Under the pieces are notes generated by a model. It ran no database searches and was not told where the DNA came from. It was given only the letters and a program-made list of their open reading frames with translations. Positions 9,901 to 16,498 of a DNA stretch of 64,000 nucleotides are shown here, one piece after another. The position numbers and the translations under genes are program-made. The DNA is taken from positions 175,312-239,311 of the forward strand of contig NZ_CKYA01000002.1 of assembly GCF_001113365.1 (NCBI RefSeq). Reading direction: 5' to 3'. Source of the stretch: Streptococcus pneumoniae. GTDB taxonomy: Bacteria; Bacillota; Bacilli; Lactobacillales; Streptococcaceae. Position 1 is the stretch's first letter; every line of letters starts with the position of its first letter.

Positions 9901-10479
9901 CAAATAAATATCTATTACAATTTAACAAATCTAAAAGATATAGCTGGAGCATTAGGTGAAGTAGGAGAAAATAATCTTTTAACTTTACCAGGTAATGCAA
10001 CTAAAGAAGATATTAAAAAAGCTGTTGCAGAAAAAACAAAAGCACAAATTGAGAAACTGAAAAAACAAGGCTTTACAGTTACGTCCACAACAAACTTGGA
10101 TCAAATCATTGAAGGCAGAGATAGCTATGACTATGTTGTAGAATTCACAAAAGAAGCCAAAACACAGCCGGTAGGAACTACAGGCTTTAGAAATGCTCCA
10201 CTAGTTCAAAGAAGGGCTAAGAGATCAACAGAAGCAAAAGAAACTGTGAATGTTAACATTTACTTCAACCTAAAAGCTCTCCCAGGTATAGCTGGTGCAT
10301 TGGATGTAGATGGAGAGACTACTATCAAACTTCCAAAAAATGCTAGTGAAGAAGAAGTAAAAGAAGCAATCAAAGCTAAAATTGCTAAGGTCGAAAATCG
10401 TGGATATAGAGTAAATGATTTCTACTTTGGGGCGAAAACAGAAAAAGGCTACGATTATGTTGTAGAGTTTACAAAATAA
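6907..10479 (+). CDS. LysM-domain secreted/surface protein with Glu/Ala/Thr-rich region and C-terminal repeats
   Basis: A 1190-residue protein. A signal peptide spans about residues 1-42 (helix ATGVILLGLGFLAP, likely cut after VSA). Residues about 75-115 (YVIKWGDTLSVISEASNI...) form a LysM module, predicted to bind peptidoglycan. Residues 190-800 are low-complexity (PAPKAEEP repeats, then Ser/Thr/Glu-rich). A helical segment follows (about 720-790). Three repeats of about 75 residues start near 883, 997 and 1115 (IYYNF/IYYNL/IYFNL ... YDYVVEFTK), each preceded by a GFR...RRxxRS linker. There is no LPXTG or membrane anchor, so retention would depend on LysM. The stop falls at the end of repeat 3, and the next codons still resemble the linker. 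Ribosome site gaggaaaa. I do not recognise the C-terminal domain. Confidence 0.85.
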   Translation: MRQTNVRGSLSLRGFRKLRTGAIVATGVILLGLGFLAPTVSASEQDGVWVARTVEEVKADLQKEGDLFKYVIKWGDTLSVISEASNIPVDVLQEMNQASGKNLFLPHNELYFTEAETVSDTVTKHKIVIKESGASGEVRTYEVLLKKDQETKAVTFELTDVTEKVEKMAVNYSPVYQPVSAPVVERAEESGEEPASETSAETSPEVKEETEAPVAPKAEKPVSPAPKAEEPVTPAPKAEEPTAPAPKAEEAATTPAPKVEAPTTPTPKEDATEGKVEVPKVEEPEASAEPKGTAPVVEEGTSGEQGQPVEETPAPSKPETPASTEEVAKEAEATEPEVAKPAESNAEAATEASGTSAETTPKENETEGTTPGATAEAGETTGEEGKEPEKTSETANTPSTGVTASANSDESGNTTEEKAEMPKVEEPAPAVEGTTAGEQGQPVEENPAPKETGEEGKAEDSVSSTESSSTASEGESTVTQPSVESGTDSTSEAEGKTSEESGTQAPAESATASKETDSTSEKEVEESGATGKEAKETEEKLAPKEDSTSGDEGNAETSNNPTTGATTSADSDESTPSTLTSDETKPEEVANESEGKESAEAGTSATTETATPAPAVDSTNEAPNEGESENPVAEGTPVTEEQPSTDNTVSSSATSNSADSSLSTESTAPESTTATTGNTSNSSTDVTTDGNSNDSTSNEEKPQADEPAIEHKDSEKSLEKETEDSNKAAIDDDRKTKDEEINKSTLNEDKKKEALEKVKQLTEEYHKKLATEQDTEKQVDIVEEYREELAKIETPGVTYDSPDYNKPIESHAGGTTIDENSTVANSALTSSNPSSQPSSSEDSPQTQPAATSDSSTTGDSGFRSAGTYQPRVTRRRRSIEEPQNTVSIYYNFDGMKDIPGFFGDPGEKNTVTIPAGTSEAQAKELVKEKIQAKVQELNKRGYTVKEEIVFEQDTTVKNFNYVVTFTKQTTGTTGFRVAPKVQVRAKKVAKRDLSNKTKQINIYYNLTNLKDIAGALGEVGENNLLTLPGNATKEDIKKAVAEKTKAQIEKLKKQGFTVTSTTNLDQIIEGRDSYDYVVEFTKEAKTQPVGTTGFRNAPLVQRRAKRSTEAKETVNVNIYFNLKALPGIAGALDVDGETTIKLPKNASEEEVKEAIKAKIAKVENRGYRVNDFYFGAKTEKGYDYVVEFTK

Positions 10480-10545
10480 GCTAAGACACAACCAGTAAGG
10501 ACTACAGCCTTTAAAAAAAGTCCCACTAGTTCAAAAACCAAATAA
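10480..10545 (+). other. Decayed inter-repeat linker after the LysM protein stop
   Basis: Directly after the TAA the same frame reads AKTQPVRTTAFKKSP and so on to a second stop at about 10543. The real linker after repeat 2 reads EAKTQPVGTTGFRNAP. The stop codon occupies the place of the Glu codon (GAA to TAA), and an extra A in the A-run (10512-10518) shifts the remaining match (tcccactagttcaa). This is a fossil of a former extension. Confidence 0.8.
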
Positions 10546-10575
10546 CCTTCATTCCATAGAGAGTGAAATGTGAGC

Positions 10576-10603
10576 AGAGAGAGCGATAGGCTCTCTTTGT
10601 TTT
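10576..10603 (+). terminator. Terminator of the LysM gene
   Basis: The stem AGAGAGC 10578-10584 / GCTCTCT 10590-10596 has a 5-nt loop and is followed by TTTGTTTT. Its tail runs into the pep27-like sequence that starts at 10599. Confidence 0.65.
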
Positions 10604-10661
10604 ATCTAGTGGTCAGTTGCTTACAGACAAAAGGCCAGCAAGAGACTATAATAGAAAATAG
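10599..10661 (+). pseudogene. pep27: 3' part of pep27 reading frame, no start codon
   Basis: The codons read VLSSGQLL-T-DKRPARDYNRK and then TAG. This matches the last 20 residues of pneumococcal Pep27 as I remember it, with one change (Ala to Thr). In frame upstream there is a stop at 10587-10589 and no ATG, GTG or TTG before GQ, so the peptide cannot be made from here. The N-terminal codons lie at 6734-6751, on the other side of the LysM gene. The segment also contains a perfect TATAAT (10647-10652), a likely -10 box for vncR, which could explain why it is conserved. Confidence 0.75.
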
Positions 10662-10709
10662 AGTAGGTAGTTATTCTAAGAAAAATAAAAAATAGAGAGC
10701 AGTTAAAGT

Positions 10710-11366
10710 ATGAAAATTTTAATTGTAGAAGATGAAGAGATGATCCGTGAGGGGATCAGTGATTATTTGACGGATTGTGGCTATGAAACCATTGAGGCGG
10801 CAGATGGTCAGGAAGCCTTGGAGCAATTTTCTAGCTATGAGGTAGCCTTGGTTTTACTGGATATCCAGATGCCCAAGCTCAATGGTCTAGAAGTGCTAGC
10901 TGAGATACGCAAAACCAGCCAAGTCCCTGTCTTGATGCTGACCGCCTTTCAGGATGAGGAATACAAGATGAGTGCCTTTGCTTCGCTAGCAGATGGCTAT
11001 CTGGAAAAGCCCTTCTCCCTCTCCCTCTTAAAAGTGAGGGTGGACGCGATTTTCAAGCGCTATTATGATACAGGACGAATCTTCTCCTATAAAGATGCCA
11101 AGGTGGACTTTGAAAGTTACAGTGCAAGCCTCGCAGGTCAAGAAGTACCTATCAATGCCAAAGAGTTGGAAATTCTGGACTATCTGGTGAAAAATGAAGG
11201 ACGTGCCTTGACCCGTTCTCAGATAATCGATGCCGTTTGGAAAGCGACAGATGAGGTTCCCTTTGACCGTGTCATTGATGTTTATATCAAGGAACTGCGG
11301 AAAAAGCTAGACTTGGATTGTATCCACACTGTGCGCAATGTTGGTTATAAATTGGAGCGAAAATGA
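10710..11366 (+). CDS. vncR: VncR response regulator (OmpR/PhoB type)
   Basis: 218 residues. Receiver domain with the acidic pocket E7-D8-E9, phospho-acceptor D51 (VLLDIQMPK) and LEKPFS near residue 108. The C-terminal winged helix (about 125-215) ends RNVGYKLERK, as in OmpR-family DNA-binding domains. It overlaps vncS by four bases (ATGA), so the two are translationally coupled. A TATAAT box at 10647-10652 lies upstream. In pneumococcus VncRS sits next to vex and has been linked in disputed reports to vancomycin tolerance and Pep27 signalling. Confidence 0.93.
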   Translation: MKILIVEDEEMIREGISDYLTDCGYETIEAADGQEALEQFSSYEVALVLLDIQMPKLNGLEVLAEIRKTSQVPVLMLTAFQDEEYKMSAFASLADGYLEKPFSLSLLKVRVDAIFKRYYDTGRIFSYKDAKVDFESYSASLAGQEVPINAKELEILDYLVKNEGRALTRSQIIDAVWKATDEVPFDRVIDVYIKELRKKLDLDCIHTVRNVGYKLERK

Positions 11367-12691
11367 AACGAACAGGTTTATTTACAAAGATATTTATCTA
11401 CACCTTCTCGATTTTTAGTGTCCTGGTTATTTGTCTTCATTTAGCTATTTATTTTCTATTTCCCTCGACTTATCTGAGTCATCGTCAGGAAACCATTGGC
11501 CAGAAAGCGACAGCCATTGCCCAGTCCCTAGAAGGAAAGGATAGGCAGAGCATCGAGCAAGTGTTAGATTTGTACTCCCAGACTAGTGATATTCAGGGGG
11601 CCGTCAAGGGCGAGATGACCGAGGACAAGTTAGAAGTCAAGGACAATCTTCCTCTGGACACAGACCGTCAGACTACCTCCCTCTTTATCGAGGAGCGGGA
11701 GGTGAAAACGCAAGACGGTGGCACCATGACTCTCCAGTTTCTAGCTTCCATGGATTTGCAAAAGGAAGCAGAGCAGATTAGTCTCCAATTTCTCCCCTAT
11801 ACCTTGCTGGCATCCTTTCTAATTTCCCTCTTGGTGGCCTACATCTATGCTCGGACCATTGTTGCCCCCATTTTGGAAATCAAGCGGGTGACCCGTCGGA
11901 TGATGGAACTGGATACTCAAGTGCGATTGCGCGTGGATTCTAAGGATGAGATTGGTGATCTCAAGGAACAAATCAATAGCCTCTACCAACATCTTTTGAC
12001 AGTTATCGCGGACTTGCATGACAAGAATGAAGCCATTCTCCAGCTGGAAAAGATGAAGGTCGAATTCCTACGAGGGGCTTCTCATGAATTGAAAACACCA
12101 CTGGCCAGTTTGAAAATCCTAATCGAAAATATGAAAGAAAATATTGGTCGTTATAAGGATAGGGACCACTATCTGGTAGTTGCCTTGGGGATTGTGGATG
12201 AGCTCAATCACCACGTTCTCCAGATACTTTCCCTCTCTTCTGTGCAGGAATTGCGAGATGATAGGGAAGAAATTGACTTACACCAGATGACGCAAAGTCT
12301 CGTTAAGGATTATGCTTTGCTATCCAAGGAAAGAGAACTCCAGATTGACAATAGCTTGAGCCGTCAGCAGGTCTATCTAAACCCATCTGTCATGAAATTA
12401 ATTCTTTCTAATCTCATCAGCAATGCCATTAAGCACTCTGTTCCAGGTGGCTTAGTTCGCATTGGAGAAAGAGAAGGGGAACTTTTTATAGAAAATAGCT
12501 GTAGTCCAGAAGAACAAGAAAAACTAGTCCAGTCTTTTTCTGACAATGCTAGTCGCAAGGCCAAAGGGTCTGGGATGGGGCTCTTTGTGGTCAAGAGTCT
12601 ATTAGAACATGAAAAATTAGCTTATCGTTTTGAAATGCAAGAGAATCGTTTGACTTTCTTCATATCTTTTCCAAAAGTCGCCCAAGACTAG
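11363..12691 (+). CDS. vncS: VncS sensor histidine kinase
   Basis: 442 residues. Two membrane helices (about 12-32 and 147-167) flank an extracellular sensor domain of about 115 residues. A HAMP linker follows, then HisKA with FLRGASHELKTPL (phospho-acceptor His241), and an HATPase_c domain with LSNLISNAIKHS (N box) and GSGMGLFVVKSLL (G box). It phosphorylates VncR. The start overlaps the vncR stop. No intact Pep27 ligand gene is present in this window. Confidence 0.93.
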   Translation: MKRTGLFTKIFIYTFSIFSVLVICLHLAIYFLFPSTYLSHRQETIGQKATAIAQSLEGKDRQSIEQVLDLYSQTSDIQGAVKGEMTEDKLEVKDNLPLDTDRQTTSLFIEEREVKTQDGGTMTLQFLASMDLQKEAEQISLQFLPYTLLASFLISLLVAYIYARTIVAPILEIKRVTRRMMELDTQVRLRVDSKDEIGDLKEQINSLYQHLLTVIADLHDKNEAILQLEKMKVEFLRGASHELKTPLASLKILIENMKENIGRYKDRDHYLVVALGIVDELNHHVLQILSLSSVQELRDDREEIDLHQMTQSLVKDYALLSKERELQIDNSLSRQQVYLNPSVMKLILSNLISNAIKHSVPGGLVRIGEREGELFIENSCSPEEQEKLVQSFSDNASRKAKGSGMGLFVVKSLLEHEKLAYRFEMQENRLTFFISFPKVAQD

Positions 12692-12712
12692 GGAGAGAAA
12701 GGGTTTACATAG

Positions 12713-12775
12713 ATGAAGCTAGAAGAAATTCAATCGAAACTGCGGGAAAAACTAGATTTTTTTGTCAAAAAGTGA
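12713..12775 (+). CDS. Possible 20-residue small ORF between vncS and fba
   Basis: MKLEEIQSKL-REKLDFFVKK followed by TGA. A purine-rich stretch (gggagagaaaggg, 12691-12703) precedes the ATG at a workable distance. The peptide would be a charged, helix-prone amphipath. The stop overlaps the extended -10 of the fba promoter. It could be a real downstream cistron of vncRS or chance; conservation of the frame would decide. Confidence 0.3.
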   Translation: MKLEEIQSKLREKLDFFVKK

Positions 12776-12781
12776 TAAAAT
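12773..12781 (+). promoter_or_regulatory. Extended -10 promoter of fba
   Basis: TGATAAAAT is an extended -10 element (TGn + TAAAAT). No good -35 is visible at 17 bp. The expected start, about 12788, gives a 44-nt leader with ribosome site aggaggcc. Confidence 0.5.
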
Positions 12782-12831
12782 GAACAATGTAAATGGGATG
12801 ACCCATAAAAATATACAGGAGGCCTGATAAA

Positions 12832-13713
12832 ATGGCAATCGTTTCAGCAGAAAAATTTGTCCAAGCAGCTCGTGACAACGGTTATGCAGTTGGTGGATTT
12901 AACACAAACAACCTTGAGTGGACTCAAGCTATCTTGCGCGCAGCAGAAGCTAAAAAAGCTCCAGTTTTGATCCAAACTTCAATGGGTGCTGCTAAATACA
13001 TGGGTGGTTACAAAGTTGCTCGCAACTTGATCGCTAACCTTGTTGAATCAATGGGTATCACTGTACCAGTAGCTATCCACCTTGACCACGGTCACTACGA
13101 AGATGCACTTGAGTGTATCGAAGTTGGTTACACTTCAATCATGTTTGATGGTTCACACCTTCCAGTTGAAGAAAACCTTAAATTGGCTAAAGAAGTTGTT
13201 GAAAAAGCACACGCTAAAGGTATCTCAGTAGAAGCTGAAGTTGGTACTATCGGTGGTGAAGAAGACGGAATCATCGGTAAAGGTGAATTGGCTCCAATCG
13301 AAGACGCTAAAGCAATGGTTGAAACTGGTATCGACTTCTTGGCAGCTGGTATCGGTAACATCCACGGTCCTTACCCAGCAAACTGGGAAGGTCTTGACCT
13401 TGATCACTTGCAAAAATTGACAGAAGCTCTTCCTGGATTCCCAATCGTATTGCACGGTGGATCAGGTATTCCTGATGAGCAAATCCAAGCAGCTATCAAA
13501 CTTGGTGTTGCCAAAGTTAACGTTAACACAGAATGCCAAATCGCATTCGCTAACGCAACTCGTAAATTTGCTCGTGACTACGAAGCAAACGAAGCAGAAT
13601 ACGACAAGAAAAAACTCTTCGACCCACGTAAATTCTTGGCAGACGGTGTAAAAGCTATCCAAGCATCAGTTGAAGAACGTATCGACGTATTCGGTTCAGA
13701 AGGTAAAGCTTAA
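12832..13713 (+). CDS. fba: Class II fructose-1,6-bisphosphate aldolase
   Basis: 293 residues, full length for the class II zinc enzyme that interconverts fructose-1,6-bisphosphate with DHAP and glyceraldehyde-3-phosphate in glycolysis. Visible signatures are AIHLDHGHYED (Asp85 and zinc ligand His86), EAEVGTIGGEEDG (residues 136-148), VLHGGSGIPD (phosphate loop and zinc ligand His) and KVNVNTECQIA. Codon use is strongly biased, as in highly expressed streptococcal genes. A strong ribosome site and a following hairpin with a T run mark it as its own transcription unit. Confidence 0.97.
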   Translation: MAIVSAEKFVQAARDNGYAVGGFNTNNLEWTQAILRAAEAKKAPVLIQTSMGAAKYMGGYKVARNLIANLVESMGITVPVAIHLDHGHYEDALECIEVGYTSIMFDGSHLPVEENLKLAKEVVEKAHAKGISVEAEVGTIGGEEDGIIGKGELAPIEDAKAMVETGIDFLAAGIGNIHGPYPANWEGLDLDHLQKLTEALPGFPIVLHGGSGIPDEQIQAAIKLGVAKVNVNTECQIAFANATRKFARDYEANEAEYDKKKLFDPRKFLADGVKAIQASVEERIDVFGSEGKA

Positions 13714-13737
13714 TCTAGCTGAATAATACAGAGAAGA

Positions 13738-13761
13738 CCTGCCCATTGGGTGGGTTTTTTT
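13738..13761 (+). terminator. fba terminator
   Basis: CCTGCCC ATT GGGTGGG is followed by seven T residues. Almost the same hairpin recurs after the next gene, at 14870. Confidence 0.85.
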
Positions 13762-13795
13762 GGTGTGAATATATTGTAGAAGAACCAATATTAAG

Positions 13796-13824
13796 TTGCT
13801 AAAAGGTTCTATTTTTTGTACAAT
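13796..13824 (+). promoter_or_regulatory. Promoter of the alpha/beta hydrolase; implies a leaderless mRNA
   Basis: TTGCTA (13796-13801), a 17-bp spacer, then TACAAT (13819-13824). The ATG begins 6 nt after the -10 box, so the transcript should start at the start codon. No ribosome site precedes the ATG. Confidence 0.65.
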
Positions 13825-13830
13825 AATGCT

Positions 13831-14763
13831 ATGAAAAAACTAAAACAATGTGGTCTTGCCTTTCTTAGTTTCATTCTTTTGTTTTTACTCGCTACATTCA
13901 TCTTTCACCGTATCAGTTTGGAAAAGGAACAAGCCTCACTGACACCTATGGGACAACAAGTTCTCGTCGATGGACATCAAATGAATGTTTACGTTGAAGG
14001 GAATGGTTCTGAGACTATAGTAGTTCTCTCAGGTGCCGGTATTGCTTCTCCTATATTGGACTTTAAAGAAGTATCGGAATCCTTATCGAAACGGTATAAG
14101 GTAGTCATCGTGGAACGAGCAGGATATGGTTATAGTGATGATAGCAATCATTCAAGAGATGTGATGGAGGTTTTGTCTGAGACGCGTCAAGCTCTTTCAC
14201 AAGCAAATGTCAAAGGTCCTTTTATCATTTTGTCTCATTCCATGGCTAGTCTAGAGAGTCTGGCTTGGCAGGAGAAGTTTCCTGATGAAGTGAAAGCTTT
14301 GATTGGTTTAGATTGGGCACTGCCAGCTAGTTATGAGAATTTAAAGCAAAATCAGGCCTTAATCACTGTGGCATTTTGGAGCAGCAAGATTGGCTTATTA
14401 CGCCACTTCCCTGAGTCCTTTTATATAAAAAATCGAACTCTGATTGAAACTGAACGAAAACAATATAAAATTCTAGCTTATAAGCAGTTGATGTCACAAG
14501 CCATGCTTCATGAATCCCAAACGGTAAAGGAAAATGCCAAGAAAGTTCCCTCAAGCATCAATCCGAAAATTCCCACCTTACTACTGGTGTCTAACGGTCA
14601 AGGTACTAGTTTTGGTCAATCAGAATGGCAGCACTTTGCAGAGAAATTTGCTAGTGAACAGTCTAATGTGAAAGTCATCTATATGGATGCACCACACGAC
14701 CTTTATCATTATCAAAATCATGAGGTTGTTTCTCGCATTGAAGATTTTTTAAAGAGGAATTGA
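13831..14763 (+). CDS. Membrane-anchored alpha/beta hydrolase
   Basis: 310 residues from the ATG at 13831. An in-frame TTG at 13816 lies inside the -10 region and is unlikely. Residues 5-24 form an N-terminal membrane anchor, and the catalytic domain is predicted to be outside the cell. The fold is suggested by SGAGIASPILD (oxyanion region), VERAGYGYSDD, nucleophile Ser137 in LSHSMAS, and the C-terminal HDLYHYQ with the catalytic His. The nucleophile elbow is S-H-S-M-A rather than G-x-S-x-G. The substrate is unknown. The gene is flanked by two near-identical terminators. Confidence 0.8.
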   Translation: MKKLKQCGLAFLSFILLFLLATFIFHRISLEKEQASLTPMGQQVLVDGHQMNVYVEGNGSETIVVLSGAGIASPILDFKEVSESLSKRYKVVIVERAGYGYSDDSNHSRDVMEVLSETRQALSQANVKGPFIILSHSMASLESLAWQEKFPDEVKALIGLDWALPASYENLKQNQALITVAFWSSKIGLLRHFPESFYIKNRTLIETERKQYKILAYKQLMSQAMLHESQTVKENAKKVPSSINPKIPTLLLVSNGQGTSFGQSEWQHFAEKFASEQSNVKVIYMDAPHDLYHYQNHEVVSRIEDFLKRN

Positions 14764-14869
14764 GGCGTTAGAAATCATTTTAGACTGATGACAATAATTA
14801 AATGCTGAAGGATTAACAGTAAAATCGTGAGTTTTTTCGATTAAAAAAATTCTTTTTCTTATCAACCAA

Positions 14870-14892
14870 CCTACCCATTGGGTGGGTTTTTT
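14870..14892 (+). terminator. Hydrolase terminator, near copy of the fba terminator
   Basis: CCTACCC ATT GGGTGGG followed by TTTTTT. It differs from the hairpin at 13738 by a single base in the stem. Confidence 0.85.
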
Positions 14893-14915
14893 GTGTTTTA
14901 AGTTGCCCGCTTTAG

Positions 14916-15060
14916 TATAGTAAACTGGATCTAGACTAGCACAATGCTTCTTCTATGGTGTTTTGAAACTGGAATAGGACGCCATGACTGCTAAAAGATT
15001 TCTATAAATTCATTTGATTTTCCTAATCAATTTGTTCGTATCCTATTTGATCTCACTATA
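14916..15060 (-). repeat. RUP-like repeat carrying an extra segment
   Basis: Terminal inverted repeats TATAGT (14916) and ACTATA (15055-15060) bound a 145-bp element. On the minus strand its interior resembles the 107-bp RUP consensus as I remember it (ACAAATTGATTAGGA, then TTTTAG, then CTATTCCAGTTTCAA). About 38 bp more than a standard RUP lie between two CCAGTTT copies near one end. Apart from this and the terminators, the 14764-15164 gap holds nothing I can identify. Confidence 0.55.
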
Positions 15061-15126
15061 AAACATTCTTATCAATTGATTTGAATGCCAAAATTCCATC
15101 GCTCCGGTCTTATTTCATTTGGATAT

Positions 15127-15156
15127 AAAAAACTCTCCTAGAATTCCCAGGAGAGT
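15127..15156 (-). terminator. Terminator of the SpNOX gene
   Basis: On the minus strand ACTCTCCT (rc of 15149-15156) pairs with AGGAGAGT (rc of 15132-15139), followed by a T run. It lies a few bases after the stop codon. Confidence 0.85.
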
Positions 15157-15164
15157 ATGAGTAG

Positions 15165-16373
15165 TTATTTGAACTTGAATCCTTCGTAAATAAGCTCTGC
15201 TTTTGGATTTTGTTTTTTAATCTGTTTGGCAAGTGACTTCATCATAGAAAGAGGGCCGCACATATAGACGCTTGCATGTTCAGGTACTTCTTCTTGATCA
15301 AAATTAAGATAGCCGTCTTTTGTACTGTCGACTAGATGGAGTTCAAAATTAGAATTTTTCTGAGCATAGTTACGGAGTAAATCTAGGTAGACTGCATTTT
15401 CATCTCCACGGAAGCTATAGTAGAAGTGAACCTGTTTATCTAAAATAGGATGTTCACGGATGTAAGAGATGAAGGGGGTAATTCCAATACCTCCAGCAAT
15501 CCAAATCTGATTTTCTCGTCCTTCTTCTATAATCATGTGCCCGTAAGCTCTGTCTACGCTTACTTTGCTGCCGACTTGAAGATTGTCATAGATATTCTTA
15601 GTATGGTCGCCTGAATTTTTAACAGTAAAGTAAAGAGTTTGACCATGACCTCCTGAGATAGAAAAGGGATGCGGAGCACTTTCAAAGCCTTCTTGAAAAA
15701 TCTTTAGAAAGGCAAATTGTCCTGCTTGATAGTTGAAAGGTCTGCTAAGATGGATTTGAATTTCTCTAGTATCGTGGTTTAAGCGTTTGAGATTGGTAAT
15801 TTTCCCTAGATAGGAGAAGCCAATCTTTTGATAAAGGAAGATGATATAAAAACCAGCCAGTAATCCTAAAAGGGCATAGCTACCAACAAGAAAACTTAGA
15901 AGATTAAATGTAAGAAGACGATTGCCCATCATCATGTAGACGTGAAAGAGTCCGAAAATATAGGCTAGGTAAACTAGACGGTGAATCCATCGCCAAGCTT
16001 CGTATTGGATGTATTTGCCTAAATAGGCGACAAGGATGATGCTGATAAAGATATAGATTGCAAGATTGCCAAACTGAGCAGCTAAGCGAGAGCCCCACAA
16101 ACCGCCCATACTAAAGTTATGAAAGATGAGTAGGATGATGGAGAGAAAGGCTGTGAATTTGTGGACGGTGTAGACCTTTTCCAAACCGTGAAACCAGCTT
16201 TCTAGTAGTGGGAGACGAGTGGCTAGGATAAAAGTCAGAGATAGACTTGTTAAAGCTAGTCCTGGAATCATGAATTGGGGAGTAGTGCTCATCCAAGTCA
16301 ACATAGTCAAGACAAAACTAGTTATGATAAAAAGTATTCCTTTGAGTGATTTCATAAAAAAATTCCATTTCAT
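15165..16373 (-). CDS. SpNOX-type NAD(P)H oxidase / ferric reductase-like flavocytochrome
   Basis: 402 residues. The first 200 or so hold six membrane helices with paired heme-ligand histidines (LLIFHNFSMGG, RWIHRLVYL, GLFHVYMM). The cytosolic half has an FAD-binding motif (HPFSISG, about residue 240) and NAD(P)H-binding motifs (GGIGITPFISYI and YMCGPLSMM). The sequence closely matches the pneumococcal bacterial NADPH oxidase SpNOX as I remember it, an enzyme that passes electrons across the membrane to oxygen and makes superoxide in vitro. A downstream ATG (MKSLKG, 16355) is an alternative start. It is a single-gene unit with its own strong promoter and terminator. Its physiological acceptor is not clear from sequence. 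Confidence 0.92.
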   Translation of the reverse strand: MKWNFFMKSLKGILFIITSFVLTMLTWMSTTPQFMIPGLALTSLSLTFILATRLPLLESWFHGLEKVYTVHKFTAFLSIILLIFHNFSMGGLWGSRLAAQFGNLAIYIFISIILVAYLGKYIQYEAWRWIHRLVYLAYIFGLFHVYMMMGNRLLTFNLLSFLVGSYALLGLLAGFYIIFLYQKIGFSYLGKITNLKRLNHDTREIQIHLSRPFNYQAGQFAFLKIFQEGFESAPHPFSISGGHGQTLYFTVKNSGDHTKNIYDNLQVGSKVSVDRAYGHMIIEEGRENQIWIAGGIGITPFISYIREHPILDKQVHFYYSFRGDENAVYLDLLRNYAQKNSNFELHLVDSTKDGYLNFDQEEVPEHASVYMCGPLSMMKSLAKQIKKQNPKAELIYEGFKFK

Positions 16374-16406
16374 TTAGATTTGATTTGTTGTAAATAAATT
16401 TGTTAC

Positions 16407-16435
16407 ATTTTATCATAGAAAAAGTATGGTGTCAA
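16407..16435 (-). promoter_or_regulatory. Promoter of the SpNOX gene
   Basis: On the minus strand a consensus TTGACA (rc of 16430-16435), a 17-bp spacer and TAAAAT (rc of 16407-16412). Confidence 0.8.
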
Positions 16436-16463
16436 ATTGAGGTCTATAAATATCTATTCTCAT

Positions 16464-16492
16464 CAAAAAAACTCTCCAATGAACTGGAGAGT
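16464..16492 (-). terminator. Terminator of the amino-acid ABC operon
   Basis: On the minus strand ACTCTCCA and TGGAGAGT form an 8-bp stem, followed by TTTTTTT. It lies just after the stop of the last permease gene. Confidence 0.85.
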
Positions 16493-16498
16493 GGCTGT

